Below are positions 21,811-28,361 of a stretch of DNA of 28,361 bases, piece by piece. The stretch is from CAIJXO01 sp041308645 (lineage in GTDB: Bacteria; Patescibacteriota; Minisyncoccia; Phycocordibacterales; GWA1-40-21). The translations under genes were made by a program, and so were the position numbers. Under the pieces are notes generated by a model that was not told the origin of the DNA, did no database searches, and saw nothing but the letters and a program-made list of their open reading frames with translations. The stretch is taken from NCBI GenBank assembly GCA_041308645.1, contig JBFZBC010000023.1, positions 1 to 28,361 of the forward strand. The letters run 5' to 3'. Each line of letters begins with the position of its first letter. The stretch's first letter is position 1.

Positions 21811-21854
21811 ATAAGAAACTAGCTTCAAATGATTTTGAAACGCTAGTTTCTTAT
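21811..21854 (-). promoter_or_regulatory. Long hairpin in the leader of the VirD4-like gene
   Basis: ATAAGAAACTAGC (21811-21823) pairs perfectly with GCTAGTTTCTTAT (21842-21854). Inside, TTCAAA pairs with TTTGAA around TGAT, leaving a 2-nt bulge, so 19 base pairs in total. In the mRNA it ends about 5 nt before the AAGGAG/ATG of the ATPase gene. It is too far from the upstream gene, which has its own terminator, to be needed for termination. Confidence 0.75.
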
Positions 21855-21938
21855 AATTATTATTTATATTTATTTTATTGAACATACATCTGGTTTCTAT
21901 AAGTGAAGCTAAATTTCTAACAGGATACATTTGAAAGT

Positions 21939-21947
21939 ATTATAACA
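21939..21947 (-). promoter_or_regulatory. Extended -10 promoter of the VirD4-like/ligase operon
   Basis: TGTTATAAT (21947-21939) is a perfect extended -10. No consensus -35 is visible because that position lies in the terminator of the upstream gene. The leader to the ATG at 21800 would be about 130 nt and contains the long hairpin. Confidence 0.55.
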
Positions 21948-21952
21948 TAAAC

Positions 21953-22007
21953 AATTAGAAAATAAAAAAGACCTGCCAACCAGTCAGATCTTTTTTATTT
22001 TCTAATT
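21953..22007 (-). terminator. Bidirectional terminator with perfect 19-bp arms
   Basis: AATTAGAAAATAAAAAAGA (21953-21971) and its exact reverse complement (21989-22007) surround an imperfect CCTGCC/GTCAG core. It begins 2 bp after the DUF4015 stop. The arms are A/T-rich with T-runs on both strands. Confidence 0.82.
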
Positions 22008-22009
22008 AT

Positions 22010-23299
22010 TTATTCGTCCAAAAGAGCGCTTTGAGTGTAAGTGTTACCAGCATCCCAAAGCATCCAAGAAGTTAGACCAGCATCATAAGTAGCTTGTATT
22101 TGTTCTCTTACCATAGCCGGGGTGTAAGGCACAGGGTAATCATTATCCTGTAACCAAGGTCGTAATTGTAATGGATCCCCACCAACCGCTTTTATTCGCC
22201 TAACAGCACTATCCATGGAAAACTTTACTATTTCATAAGGATGGGCATTTACTTCTGCCACGCTTTTATAACCCATAAAACCAACCGGATAATGTGACGG
22301 ATAAACCATCTGGCAAATATAATCAAAATAAGGCACGGCCATTTCCATAACTTGGCCAATATTCAAATCATCATAATTTGTAGCGGTCATACCAAAAAAG
22401 TCCACGGATAATTTCAGCCCGGTATTTTTTAATTCCTCATACAAAAACTTAAAAAAAGTTTCCATCACTAACGCTTTATTACTTAACATAATAACCGGCT
22501 TAGTAGTTGAAGCGGTGGAAGAACTGGTAGAAGTTAAGATTAATGAGGAAGAAGAGGTTAATTTATTTTGAGCCCAAATCTTTTCACTCCAGGGATAATA
22601 AATGTCTTTCATATCACCGTCAGAAGGAAAACGAATATAATCAAAGTTAATTTCATCAAAACCAATCTCGTATGAGGCCTTGCTTAAATCTACCAAATAT
22701 TGCCACATAGGCGTGGCACCGGCATCCACAAAACTCAAACCTTTACGGTCCTTCCAAACCACACTTTTATCGGAATTTTTCTTCACCGCCCACTCCGGGT
22801 GAAGCTTGGTCATTTGTGGATCTTGAAAGGCGGTGATACGGCCAATTACATAAATATTATTATCATGGAGGGTCTCTACAAACTCAACTAGATCTTTTAC
22901 CATACAACCGGTTCCTATATTTTCCGCAAACTGCGGTTGATCAATCTCAAAAGAAATAGTTCCAGTATAATCCTTGATATCAAGAATAATTGAATTAATT
23001 TCTGTTTCTTTGGCTAGCTTTAAAAGCTTGGCCCGGAAACTTGGTGTCCCCGCCACGCAGGCCGTCATGTAAATACCCTTAACCGCCTCTGGTGTTTCCA
23101 AATGTTTAGCTATTTTTTTTACCGGTAGAATTATTTCCGAGGAAGTAGCTGGGGAAGAAGCAACCCTTGCAAAATCAGTCTTTAAGCCGAGAGTAAAAGT
23201 GGCCGGTAAAAAGCGTGGTAAAATAAAAAAAACCAAAACTAAAATAGCAATACTTAAAAGTCCGACATAAAAATATTTATTGTGGATTGTTTTCAACAT
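22010..23299 (-). CDS. DUF4015 putative glycoside hydrolase, membrane-anchored
   Basis: The 429-residue product has one N-terminal membrane helix (about 10-31). A TIM-barrel-like domain matching DUF4015 (GH-like) follows, with VKGIYMTACVAGT, SIILDIKDYTGTISFE, GRITAFQDP, GFDEINFDYIRFPSDG, SVDFFGMTA and RPWLQDNDYP. The Asp/Glu residues at strand ends (DEINFDYIRFP) are where such enzymes place catalytic acids. The domain should face outside the cell; the substrate is unknown. A Ser/Thr-rich insert (SSSSLILTSTSSSTASTT) interrupts the domain near residue 260-280. I prefer ATG 23299 over GTG 23329, because the GTG would give a longer overlap with the upstream gene. With the ATG the overlap is 23 nt and suggests coupling. 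Confidence 0.85.
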   Translation of the reverse strand: MLKTIHNKYFYVGLLSIAILVLVFFILPRFLPATFTLGLKTDFARVASSPATSSEIILPVKKIAKHLETPEAVKGIYMTACVAGTPSFRAKLLKLAKETEINSIILDIKDYTGTISFEIDQPQFAENIGTGCMVKDLVEFVETLHDNNIYVIGRITAFQDPQMTKLHPEWAVKKNSDKSVVWKDRKGLSFVDAGATPMWQYLVDLSKASYEIGFDEINFDYIRFPSDGDMKDIYYPWSEKIWAQNKLTSSSSLILTSTSSSTASTTKPVIMLSNKALVMETFFKFLYEELKNTGLKLSVDFFGMTATNYDDLNIGQVMEMAVPYFDYICQMVYPSHYPVGFMGYKSVAEVNAHPYEIVKFSMDSAVRRIKAVGGDPLQLRPWLQDNDYPVPYTPAMVREQIQATYDAGLTSWMLWDAGNTYTQSALLDE

Positions 23300-23504
23300 A
23301 AGTATCTTTCTTAACTTCCTCAACTCCACGAAATATTCTGATTACCTTATGTAATTCTTTCTTTATTAAAAAAGCCAAAACAATAATAAATAAGCCACTA
23401 AACATTAAGATATAGTCTTTCCAATCCCTAGAAATAGAGATAAGTGGTGACGACACTATTAAGACAAGAAATCCTAAACCGGTAATTGTTGAAATTTTTT
23501 TCAT
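23277..23504 (-). CDS. Small two-helix membrane protein, function unknown
   Basis: The 75-residue product has two predicted membrane helices (about 7-24 and 30-47) joined by a short SRDWKD loop, and a basic/acidic C-terminal tail. I recognise no family. It overlaps the start of the DUF4015 gene by 23 nt, so both are probably made from one message and may interact at the membrane. An extended -10, TGCTATATT, lies upstream at 23543-23535, partly over the rsmI stop codon, so this pair may form a unit separate from secY-rsmI. Confidence 0.72.
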   Translation of the reverse strand: MKKISTITGLGFLVLIVSSPLISISRDWKDYILMFSGLFIIVLAFLIKKELHKVIRIFRGVEEVKKDTYVENNPQ

Positions 23505-23534
23505 AAAATTTTATTTATATTATTAAGCTTACTA

Positions 23535-23543
23535 AATATAGCA
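23535..23543 (-). promoter_or_regulatory. Possible extended -10 promoter for the small membrane protein/DUF4015 pair
   Basis: TGCTATATT (23543-23535) fits an extended -10, about 31 bp before the ATG at 23504. No -35 was recognised; that position is inside rsmI. Confidence 0.35.
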
Positions 23544-23546
23544 TAA

Positions 23547-24224
23547 TTATTTACCAGCTACCATGACGACAAACTCCCCTCTTACTTTATCAGGATTAGC
23601 AGTAAAATATTGTAAGACTTCAGCAGGCGAGCCAGAAACAATTTGCTCATAAATTTTAGTAAGTTCCCGGGCAATCACCACCTTTTTGTTTGGCGCAAAT
23701 TTTATCAAAGAGTCTAAAGCCTTCAAAATTCGGTGCGGACTTTCATAAAAAACATTTACCCTCTCTGAGCTGGCGATTTCCTTGAACAAAGTCTCCCGTC
23801 CTTTTTTATGTGGTAAAAAACCAAGAAAAGTAAACTCTGCTATATTCAAACCAGATATAGATAAGGCCGAAATAACGGCACTTGGCCCAGGAATGGCGAT
23901 TATTTCTATATCGGGATATGTTTCTTTTATTTTAGCTACCAGCACCGAACCAGGATCAGAAATAGTGGGTGTGCCAGCATCAGACACTAAAGCCAAGGTT
24001 TTCCCTTCTTCAATCAATTTTAAAATTTGCTCGGTCTTGGATAACTTACTTTTGGAATGATAACTCAAAGTTGTTTTTTTAATTTCATATTTATTTAGTA
24101 AATTAATCGTCACCCGCGTATCTTCGCATAATATCAAATCTATCTCATTCAAAATCCGCACCGCGCGGTACGTGATATCTTCCAGATTTCCAATTGGGGT
24201 TCCGACGACGTAAAATTTTGACAT
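23547..24224 (-). CDS. rsmI: 16S rRNA (cytidine1402-2'-O)-methyltransferase RsmI
   Basis: RsmI uses SAM to methylate the 2'-OH of C1402 in the decoding centre of 16S rRNA. The 225-residue product has the tetrapyrrole-methylase fold signature: VVGTPIGNLEDITYRAVRIL (6-25), LCEDTRVTINLL, SYHS, LVSDAGTPTISDPG (78-91), IPGPSAVISALSISGL and GFLPHKKGRE. YESPHRILKAL and ARELTKIYE follow. It is shorter than the E. coli protein (about 286 residues) because the C-terminal extension is missing, as often seen in reduced genomes. It starts 1 nt after the secY stop and so belongs to the distal end of the ribosomal-protein operon, a sensible place for an rRNA-modifying enzyme. Confidence 0.95.
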   Translation of the reverse strand: MSKFYVVGTPIGNLEDITYRAVRILNEIDLILCEDTRVTINLLNKYEIKKTTLSYHSKSKLSKTEQILKLIEEGKTLALVSDAGTPTISDPGSVLVAKIKETYPDIEIIAIPGPSAVISALSISGLNIAEFTFLGFLPHKKGRETLFKEIASSERVNVFYESPHRILKALDSLIKFAPNKKVVIARELTKIYEQIVSGSPAEVLQYFTANPDKVRGEFVVMVAGK

Positions 24225-24225
24225 T

Positions 24226-25506
24226 TTAGTACTCCCTCATACTCACCTGAGCATCTATCTTCTTCATGAGATCAATCACCACAGAGACAACGATAAGAAG
24301 GGCGGTACCACCAATAGCAAGTGACTGAATACCAGTAATGGCCTTCATAGCGAGGGGCAGAACCGCAATAAAACCAAGAAAGGTTGCTCCAACTAAAGTT
24401 ATCCTGGTTAAAACCTTCCCGATATATTCTGAAGTACTCTGCCCTGGTCTGACCCCTGGAATAAACGCACCATTTTTCTGAAGATTTTCAGAGATAGCGT
24501 GTGGATCAAAGGTGACAGCTGTGTAAAAATAAGTAAATAAGAAAACCAAAACAAAATAAAAGATAGAATAGAACCAACCGTTCTTAAGTACCCCTAAAAT
24601 CCAAGCAGAAATAGAGCCTATTGTTCCTCCGCTAAAGCTTGTAGTTAAATATTGAAAAATCATCTGAGGGAAAAGTAAAATTGAAAGAGCAAAAATAATT
24701 GGAATCACTCCCGCCTGATTAACACGCAAAGGTAAATAAGTGGAAACTCCACCATACACTTTATTACCCCGAACTCGCTTAGCATAAGTGATTGGTATTG
24801 GCCTTTCAGCTTCCGTAACGATAACCACACCAACAACCACAAGTAGAGCCACAAAGATAAAAGCGATATAAAGTGGAATCTGTGAAGATGAAAAAGTGAC
24901 TAAAAGTTGAGCTAGATGTGTTGGCAAAGAAGACACAATACCAGCAAAAATAATTAGAGAAGTTCCGTTACCAATACCAAACTCGGTCATAAGCTCACCT
25001 ATCCACATCAAAAGCATTGAACCACCAACTATAACTATAATGTTTGCAATCATATCCAAAGCACTTAACTGGGTGACTACTCCTGATTTTTGAAGTAATA
25101 ATAAGAAACCACCACCCTGAACTAGTGCTAGAGGAATAGTAAGAAGTCTAGAATACTGAGTAAATTTAGCCCGGCCCGCCTCACCTTCTTGTTGATACAT
25201 CTCTTTTAGTTTTGGGAAGATCATGGTTAAAAGCTGCATCACTATAGAAGCGGTAATATATGGACCAACACCAAGCATCACTATTGATAAATTAGAAAGG
25301 CCACCACCAGAAAAAATATTAAAAAGACCAAAAATGTCACCAGTTGGACTATCAAAAAAAGCTTGCAACTTTAATGGGTCAACTCCAGGAATCGGAATAG
25401 TAGACAAGGCTCTAAACAAAACAAGCATAACTGTGACAAAAATAATCCTATTCCTCAAGGATGGATCTTTTATAATCAAACTAATTTTTTTAAAAAAGTT
25501 CTGCAT
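24226..25506 (-). CDS. secY: Preprotein translocase subunit SecY
   Basis: SecY forms the protein-conducting channel. The 426-residue product has ten hydrophobic helices and the usual signatures: RNRIIFVTVMLVLFRALSTIPIPGVD near the N-terminus, the plug region, GGGLSNLSIVMLGVGPYITASIVMQLL, the Arg-rich cytoplasmic loop (TYAKRVRGNKVYGG) and FLFTYFYTAVTFDP. GAFIPGVRPGQSTSEYIGKVLTRITLVGA follows near the C-terminus. It follows rplO as in the classical spc operon. Downstream, where adk/map/infA often sit, rsmI is found instead. Confidence 0.97.
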   Translation of the reverse strand: MQNFFKKISLIIKDPSLRNRIIFVTVMLVLFRALSTIPIPGVDPLKLQAFFDSPTGDIFGLFNIFSGGGLSNLSIVMLGVGPYITASIVMQLLTMIFPKLKEMYQQEGEAGRAKFTQYSRLLTIPLALVQGGGFLLLLQKSGVVTQLSALDMIANIIVIVGGSMLLMWIGELMTEFGIGNGTSLIIFAGIVSSLPTHLAQLLVTFSSSQIPLYIAFIFVALLVVVGVVIVTEAERPIPITYAKRVRGNKVYGGVSTYLPLRVNQAGVIPIIFALSILLFPQMIFQYLTTSFSGGTIGSISAWILGVLKNGWFYSIFYFVLVFLFTYFYTAVTFDPHAISENLQKNGAFIPGVRPGQSTSEYIGKVLTRITLVGATFLGFIAVLPLAMKAITGIQSLAIGGTALLIVVSVVIDLMKKIDAQVSMREY

Positions 25507-25552
25507 TTGATTTATCTACTAATTCTAACTTTAAAGCTTAACACAAAAAAAA

Positions 25553-25993
25553 CTATTTTACTGAGCCGCCAGCTTTTTCTATTTTCTCACGAGCAGATTT
25601 TGAAACAGTACAACCAACTAAAGTGACTTTTTTCTTTATTTCTCCACTACCTAAAACTTTAATCTTCTGATTTTTACCTTTGTATTGAGCAACTAAACCA
25701 TGAGAAAATAAGGTTGAAGGTTTGACCACCGCACCATCTTTAAAAGCTTCGTTAATCAAATTTAAATTTATAACTACCACTGGTTCACGAACTCCAGTGA
25801 TTGATTGGAAACTATAACCGCGAAGTTTTGGCATACGCTTAATAAAATCTCTCCACTCTGGACGAATCTTATGTCCAGCTCTAGCTGTCTGCCCTTTACC
25901 TCCTCGGCCAGAAGTTTTACCACGCTTCCCTCCTCGGCCAACGATCATAACTTTCTTATTAGGTGTTTTTCTTTTTATGTTATGTATTTGCAT
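25553..25993 (-). CDS. rplO: 50S ribosomal protein uL15
   Basis: The 146-residue product has the Gly/Arg-rich N-terminal tail of uL15 (GRGGKRGKTSGRGGKGQTARAG), then RPEWRDFIKRMPKLRGY and the C-terminal globular part with GSGEIKKKVTLVGCTVSKSAREKIEKAGG. uL15 is a late assembly protein of the 50S subunit. It directly follows rpsE with a 9-nt gap; the uL30 gene that stands here in most bacteria is absent. The stop is TAG. Confidence 0.97.
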   Translation of the reverse strand: MQIHNIKRKTPNKKVMIVGRGGKRGKTSGRGGKGQTARAGHKIRPEWRDFIKRMPKLRGYSFQSITGVREPVVVINLNLINEAFKDGAVVKPSTLFSHGLVAQYKGKNQKIKVLGSGEIKKKVTLVGCTVSKSAREKIEKAGGSVK

Positions 25994-26002
25994 GATTTTA
26001 AA

Positions 26003-26707
26003 TTATTTAGTTACAGGTGTAGCTGTTGGCTTAACTTTAGCCTCGGTTTTTACTTCCTTAACTGATATTTTTTTTAATTGAGATAAAGCGTCCACTGCAG
26101 CTCGAGCAATATTTAATTTATTTTTTGAACCAGAAAGGATCTTAGAGGTTACATCTTTAACTCCAGCTAAATCAAGTACATTTCTGACAGCACTACCAGC
26201 CACGACTCCTCTCCCAGCGGCTGGTCTGATGATAATTCTAGCACTACAGTATTTTGAGCTGACTTCATGCGCAATAGAATTTGTTTTGGTCAAATTTAAA
26301 GTAATCATATTTTTCTTGGCATTACGGAGGGCTTTTTCAATGGCAGCTGAAGTATCCCCAGATTTACCAAGCCCTACTCCCACTTTACCTTTTTTATCAC
26401 CAGCGACAATAGCAACACTAAAAGAAAATCTACGTCCACCAGTAGCAACTCTAGCCACTCTCCTAATATTTAGCATTTTCTGTTCAAACTCATTTCTTGG
26501 ACGAGAATCTCTATGACCAGACCTTCTAGGGTTTTTTTGTCTAGCACCAAAACCACCTCTGTCTTGTGGAGATCGTGGAGCAAAACGGCTTGGTCGGCCA
26601 CCAGCTACTTGAGCTGGGGTAGAAACCGGTGTTGTCTTTTCTGCCTCCCCATTAGAAATTTTAACAGGTGGAGTGCTATTATTATTTTGTTTTATCTCAT
26701 TTTCCAT
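26003..26707 (-). CDS. rpsE: 30S ribosomal protein uS5 with long terminal extensions
   Basis: The uS5 core covers about residues 72-205 (FEQKMLNIRRVARVATGGRRFSFS; VGVGLGKSGDTSAAIEKAL; IIRPAAGRGVVAGSAVRNVLDLAGVKDV). uS5 shapes the mRNA entry channel and affects decoding accuracy. The product is 234 residues against about 165 in E. coli. The first 70 residues are low-complexity and Arg/Gly/Pro-rich (RPSRFAPRSPQDRGGFGARQ), and there is a Lys/Thr/Pro tail. These extensions are probably disordered and could contact rRNA. The gap to rplR upstream is 59 nt. Confidence 0.96.
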   Translation of the reverse strand: MENEIKQNNNSTPPVKISNGEAEKTTPVSTPAQVAGGRPSRFAPRSPQDRGGFGARQKNPRRSGHRDSRPRNEFEQKMLNIRRVARVATGGRRFSFSVAIVAGDKKGKVGVGLGKSGDTSAAIEKALRNAKKNMITLNLTKTNSIAHEVSSKYCSARIIIRPAAGRGVVAGSAVRNVLDLAGVKDVTSKILSGSKNKLNIARAAVDALSQLKKISVKEVKTEAKVKPTATPVTK

Positions 26708-26766
26708 AATATTTTATAATATTCTTTTATTTTTGTTGAATTTCCAACGGGGGAAATATTTTTATA

Positions 26767-27117
26767 TTAAAATTTTAGTCCTCCAGTTCTAGCGCCGTCA
26801 GCAAATGCTTTTACTCGCCCAACATATTTAAAACCACCTCTATCAAAAACGACTTCTTTTATATTTTTAGCTAAAGCTAATTTGGCAATCTCCTTTCCTG
26901 TTTCTAGACAACGTTCCATAAATGTCTTTCCTTTTACTTTCATTGAAGACAAAGAAATAATAGTGGTAGTAGTATCATCATTGATCAACTGTCCATAAAT
27001 ATATTTATTAGACTTAAAGACTGAAAGACGAGGTTTTTCCTCTGTACCAAATATCTTAGCACGAATTTTCTTGTGCCTTCTTTCTACTTTTTGTTTTTTA
27101 ATATTGATTTTATTCAT
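26767..27117 (-). CDS. rplR: 50S ribosomal protein uL18
   Basis: The 116-residue product has the basic N-terminus (KKQKVERRHKKIRAKIFG), RPRLSVF-like segment KPRLSVFKSNKYIYGQLI and the closing FDRGGFKYVGRVKAFADGARTGGLKF, all typical of uL18. It binds 5S rRNA with uL5. It follows rplF after 4 nt. Confidence 0.97.
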   Translation of the reverse strand: MNKINIKKQKVERRHKKIRAKIFGTEEKPRLSVFKSNKYIYGQLINDDTTTTIISLSSMKVKGKTFMERCLETGKEIAKLALAKNIKEVVFDRGGFKYVGRVKAFADGARTGGLKF

Positions 27118-27121
27118 TGCT

Positions 27122-27661
27122 TTAAACCGTCTTCTTACCTTCCTTTCTCTTTATTACTTCTTTCTCATAGCGGATTCCCTTGCCTTTATAAGGTTCTGGT
27201 TTCTTCAATGCTCTGAGTTCTGCTACATAAAGACCGACAAAATCTTTATCAATACCTGAAACAGTAATAATATTTTTTTCAGAAGTTACTTTTAAATTTT
27301 TAGGGATAGCGACTGTTATAGGATGTGAAAAACCTAACTTGAAAACTAAATTAGTACCTACAACATCAGCTTTAAAACCAATCCCCTCCACGATCAGTTT
27401 CTTTTCATAGGCTTTATTTACCCCAGTAATCATATTGTCTACATGAGATGAAACAGTACCCCAAAGACTGTTTAATTCAACATTGATATTTTTAGCTTGT
27501 GGAACAAAAGAAACTTTGCCATCTTGTACTTCAACTTTTATTCCCGCTTTAAATGTACGAGAAAGTTCACCTAAAGGTCCTTTGACAGTAACGGTATTAC
27601 CGTCAACTTTGATTTCAGTTTTAGCAGGTAATGTTATTATTTTTTTTCCTATTCTTGACAT
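27122..27661 (-). CDS. rplF: 50S ribosomal protein uL6
   Basis: The 179-residue product has the two-fold uL6 domain: MSRIGKKIITLPAKTEI at the start, VKGPLGELSRTF, and the C-terminal RALKKPEPYKGKGIRYEKEVIKRKEGK block that contacts the sarcin-ricin region. The length is standard. An AAAAGGAAAT Shine-Dalgarno-like site lies about 12 nt upstream of the ATG. Confidence 0.97.
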   Translation of the reverse strand: MSRIGKKIITLPAKTEIKVDGNTVTVKGPLGELSRTFKAGIKVEVQDGKVSFVPQAKNINVELNSLWGTVSSHVDNMITGVNKAYEKKLIVEGIGFKADVVGTNLVFKLGFSHPITVAIPKNLKVTSEKNIITVSGIDKDFVGLYVAELRALKKPEPYKGKGIRYEKEVIKRKEGKKTV

Positions 27662-27709
27662 TTTTTTATTTATTTCCTTTTTGAACTATTTACAGTGAGC
27701 ATAGTCAAA

Positions 27710-28096
27710 CTACCAAATCTTAAACAATACCTCGCCTCCAACTTTTTCTTTTATAGCCTGTCTATCAGTCAAAATACCTTTTGGAGTAGAAAATATTACG
27801 CGACCAAAACCTCCTTTAGATAAATGAATCTCTTCAAAACCTTTATACACTCGCCTTGATGGCTTGGAAATTCTCTCAACATCTTTTATCTTTGATTCAC
27901 CATTATGATAATTCAAAACTAACTCTAAAACAGGACTGTTTTTTTTCTTGGTTACTGATTTTAAATATCCTTCTGAGACTAAAACGGTAGAGATAGCTTC
28001 TTTTAATTTTGAGTAAGGTAAAAGAACAGTCTCCTTACGGGCTTGACCGGCATTTTTTATTCTGATTATTAAATCTGCGACTGGGTCTGTTACCAT
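27710..28096 (-). CDS. rpsH: 30S ribosomal protein uS8
   Basis: The 128-residue product has the N-terminal DPVADLIIRIKNAGQARKE and the C-terminal RRVYKGFEEIHLSKGGFGRVIFSTPKGILTDRQA with GGEVLFKIW of uS8. In E. coli uS8 binds 16S rRNA helix 21 and represses its own operon. Its ATG overlaps the rpsN stop by 7 nt (ATGGTAA), indicating coupled translation. The stop is TAG. Confidence 0.97.
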   Translation of the reverse strand: MVTDPVADLIIRIKNAGQARKETVLLPYSKLKEAISTVLVSEGYLKSVTKKKNSPVLELVLNYHNGESKIKDVERISKPSRRVYKGFEEIHLSKGGFGRVIFSTPKGILTDRQAIKEKVGGEVLFKIW

Positions 28097-28275
28097 GATG
28101 ATTTTTTAATGCCAGGAATTTTACCCTGATTAGCAAGCTCTCTAAAACAAATTCTACATAAATCAAAGTCTCTCATATAGCCATTTTTACGGCCACAGCG
28201 AAAACAGCGTCTCACCACACGTGAGTTAAATTTTGGTTCTTTCCTGGCTCTTGCTTTAACTGATGTTTTTGCCAT
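28090..28275 (-). CDS. rpsN: 30S ribosomal protein uS14, zinc-binding type Z
   Basis: The 61-residue product is the short zinc form of uS14, with C24xxC27 and C40xxC43, a basic N-terminus (KTSVKARARKEPKF) and the closing GKIPGIKKSSW. It assembles into the head of the 30S subunit. It is the first gene of the visible ribosomal block; a strong promoter and a palindromic leader lie directly upstream, which separates it from the rplE-type gene expected further right. AAAAAAAGGA lies about 10 nt before the ATG. Confidence 0.97.
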   Translation of the reverse strand: MAKTSVKARARKEPKFNSRVVRRCFRCGRKNGYMRDFDLCRICFRELANQGKIPGIKKSSW

Positions 28276-28302
28276 GTGAAATTAATCCTTTTTTTAAACA
28301 AA

Positions 28303-28318
28303 AAGCTCATATGAGCTT
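28303..28318. repeat. 16-bp perfect palindrome in the rpsN leader
   Basis: AAGCTCATATGAGCTT is self-complementary. On the minus strand it is followed by TTTG and TTT, so it looks like a small terminator or attenuator hairpin placed just after the promoter, before the rpsN Shine-Dalgarno site. Confidence 0.65.
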
Positions 28319-28327
28319 GGTCCGTGT

Positions 28328-28356
28328 ATATTAGCAAAAGAGCGTATAAAAGTCAA
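28328..28356 (-). promoter_or_regulatory. Strong sigma-70-type promoter for the rpsN-to-secY block
   Basis: TTGACT (28356-28351), a 17-bp spacer and TAATAT (28333-28328) preceded by TGC form a -35 plus extended -10. The leader to the rpsN ATG would be about 45 nt. This is the best promoter match in the window. Confidence 0.68.
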
Positions 28357-28361
28357 CACTA

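Noticed and set aside
1..28361. CRISPR array, tRNA genes or insertion sequences
   Set aside because: No spaced direct repeats, no cloverleaf with a T-arm and acceptor stem, and no transposase or terminal repeats were found by eye.
1..28361. UGA recoded to glycine as in Gracilibacteria
   Set aside because: All recognised proteins are full-length in the standard code with no in-frame UGA at conserved positions.

Overview
The window (28.4 kb, low G+C except one island) looks like a chromosomal segment of a Patescibacteria/CPR bacterium, probably Parcubacteria-like. The reasons are these. The spc ribosomal operon runs uS14-uS8-uL6-uL18-uS5-uL15-SecY with no uL30 gene between uS5 and uL15, a known trait of this radiation. 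LemA lies directly upstream of an HtpX-like start, and there is an orphan membrane-anchored peptide-binding protein. Several short membrane proteins match no family I can name. All genes read through in the standard code. I count 30 complete stop codons: 26 TAA, 4 TAG and no TGA.

Layout. 1-4.7 kb: LemA and the first codons of an HtpX-like protease on the minus strand, diverging from SecG, an oligopeptide-binding protein and RNase J on the plus strand. 4.7-10.2 kb: a compact minus-strand run read from 10.17 kb downward (membrane protein, MYG1-like hydrolase, Obg, GatB, RpiB, a GIY-YIG protein and a ribulose-phosphate 3-epimerase-like protein), with overlaps or very short gaps. An AAGGAGT heptamer array sits at the Obg/GatB junction. 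10.3-13.6 kb: an accessory island with an unknown 152-residue protein, a G+C-rich GNAT-GNAT-ASCH fusion, a stand-alone ASCH protein and a zinc-HTH-HNH nuclease. The first three have their own promoters and/or terminators and two have strong Shine-Dalgarno sites. 13.6-17.5 kb: SecA, a 29-residue lysine-heptad microprotein too short for ordinary gene callers, and MurB. 17.5-18.0 kb: a 474-bp gene-free stretch full of secondary structure, including a candidate 6S-like RNA. 18.0-23.5 kb: envelope genes (O-antigen ligase/polymerase with TPRs, VirD4/HerA-like ATPase, DUF4015 glycosidase-like protein, small membrane protein) separated by long perfect inverted repeats. 23.5-28.3 kb: RsmI, SecY and the spc ribosomal proteins, starting at a strong promoter at the right edge.

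Functionally the window mixes translation and ribosome maturation (spc proteins, RsmI, Obg, GatB, RNase J), protein export (SecA, SecY and SecG all within 28 kb), envelope building (MurB, ligase, DUF4015) and the pentose-phosphate isomerase/epimerase pair. The most unusual items are the GNAT-GNAT-ASCH/ASCH/HNH island, the lysine microprotein upstream of secA, the structured 474-bp intergenic region and the Shine-Dalgarno-like heptamer array. No tRNA, rRNA, CRISPR array or insertion sequence was seen.
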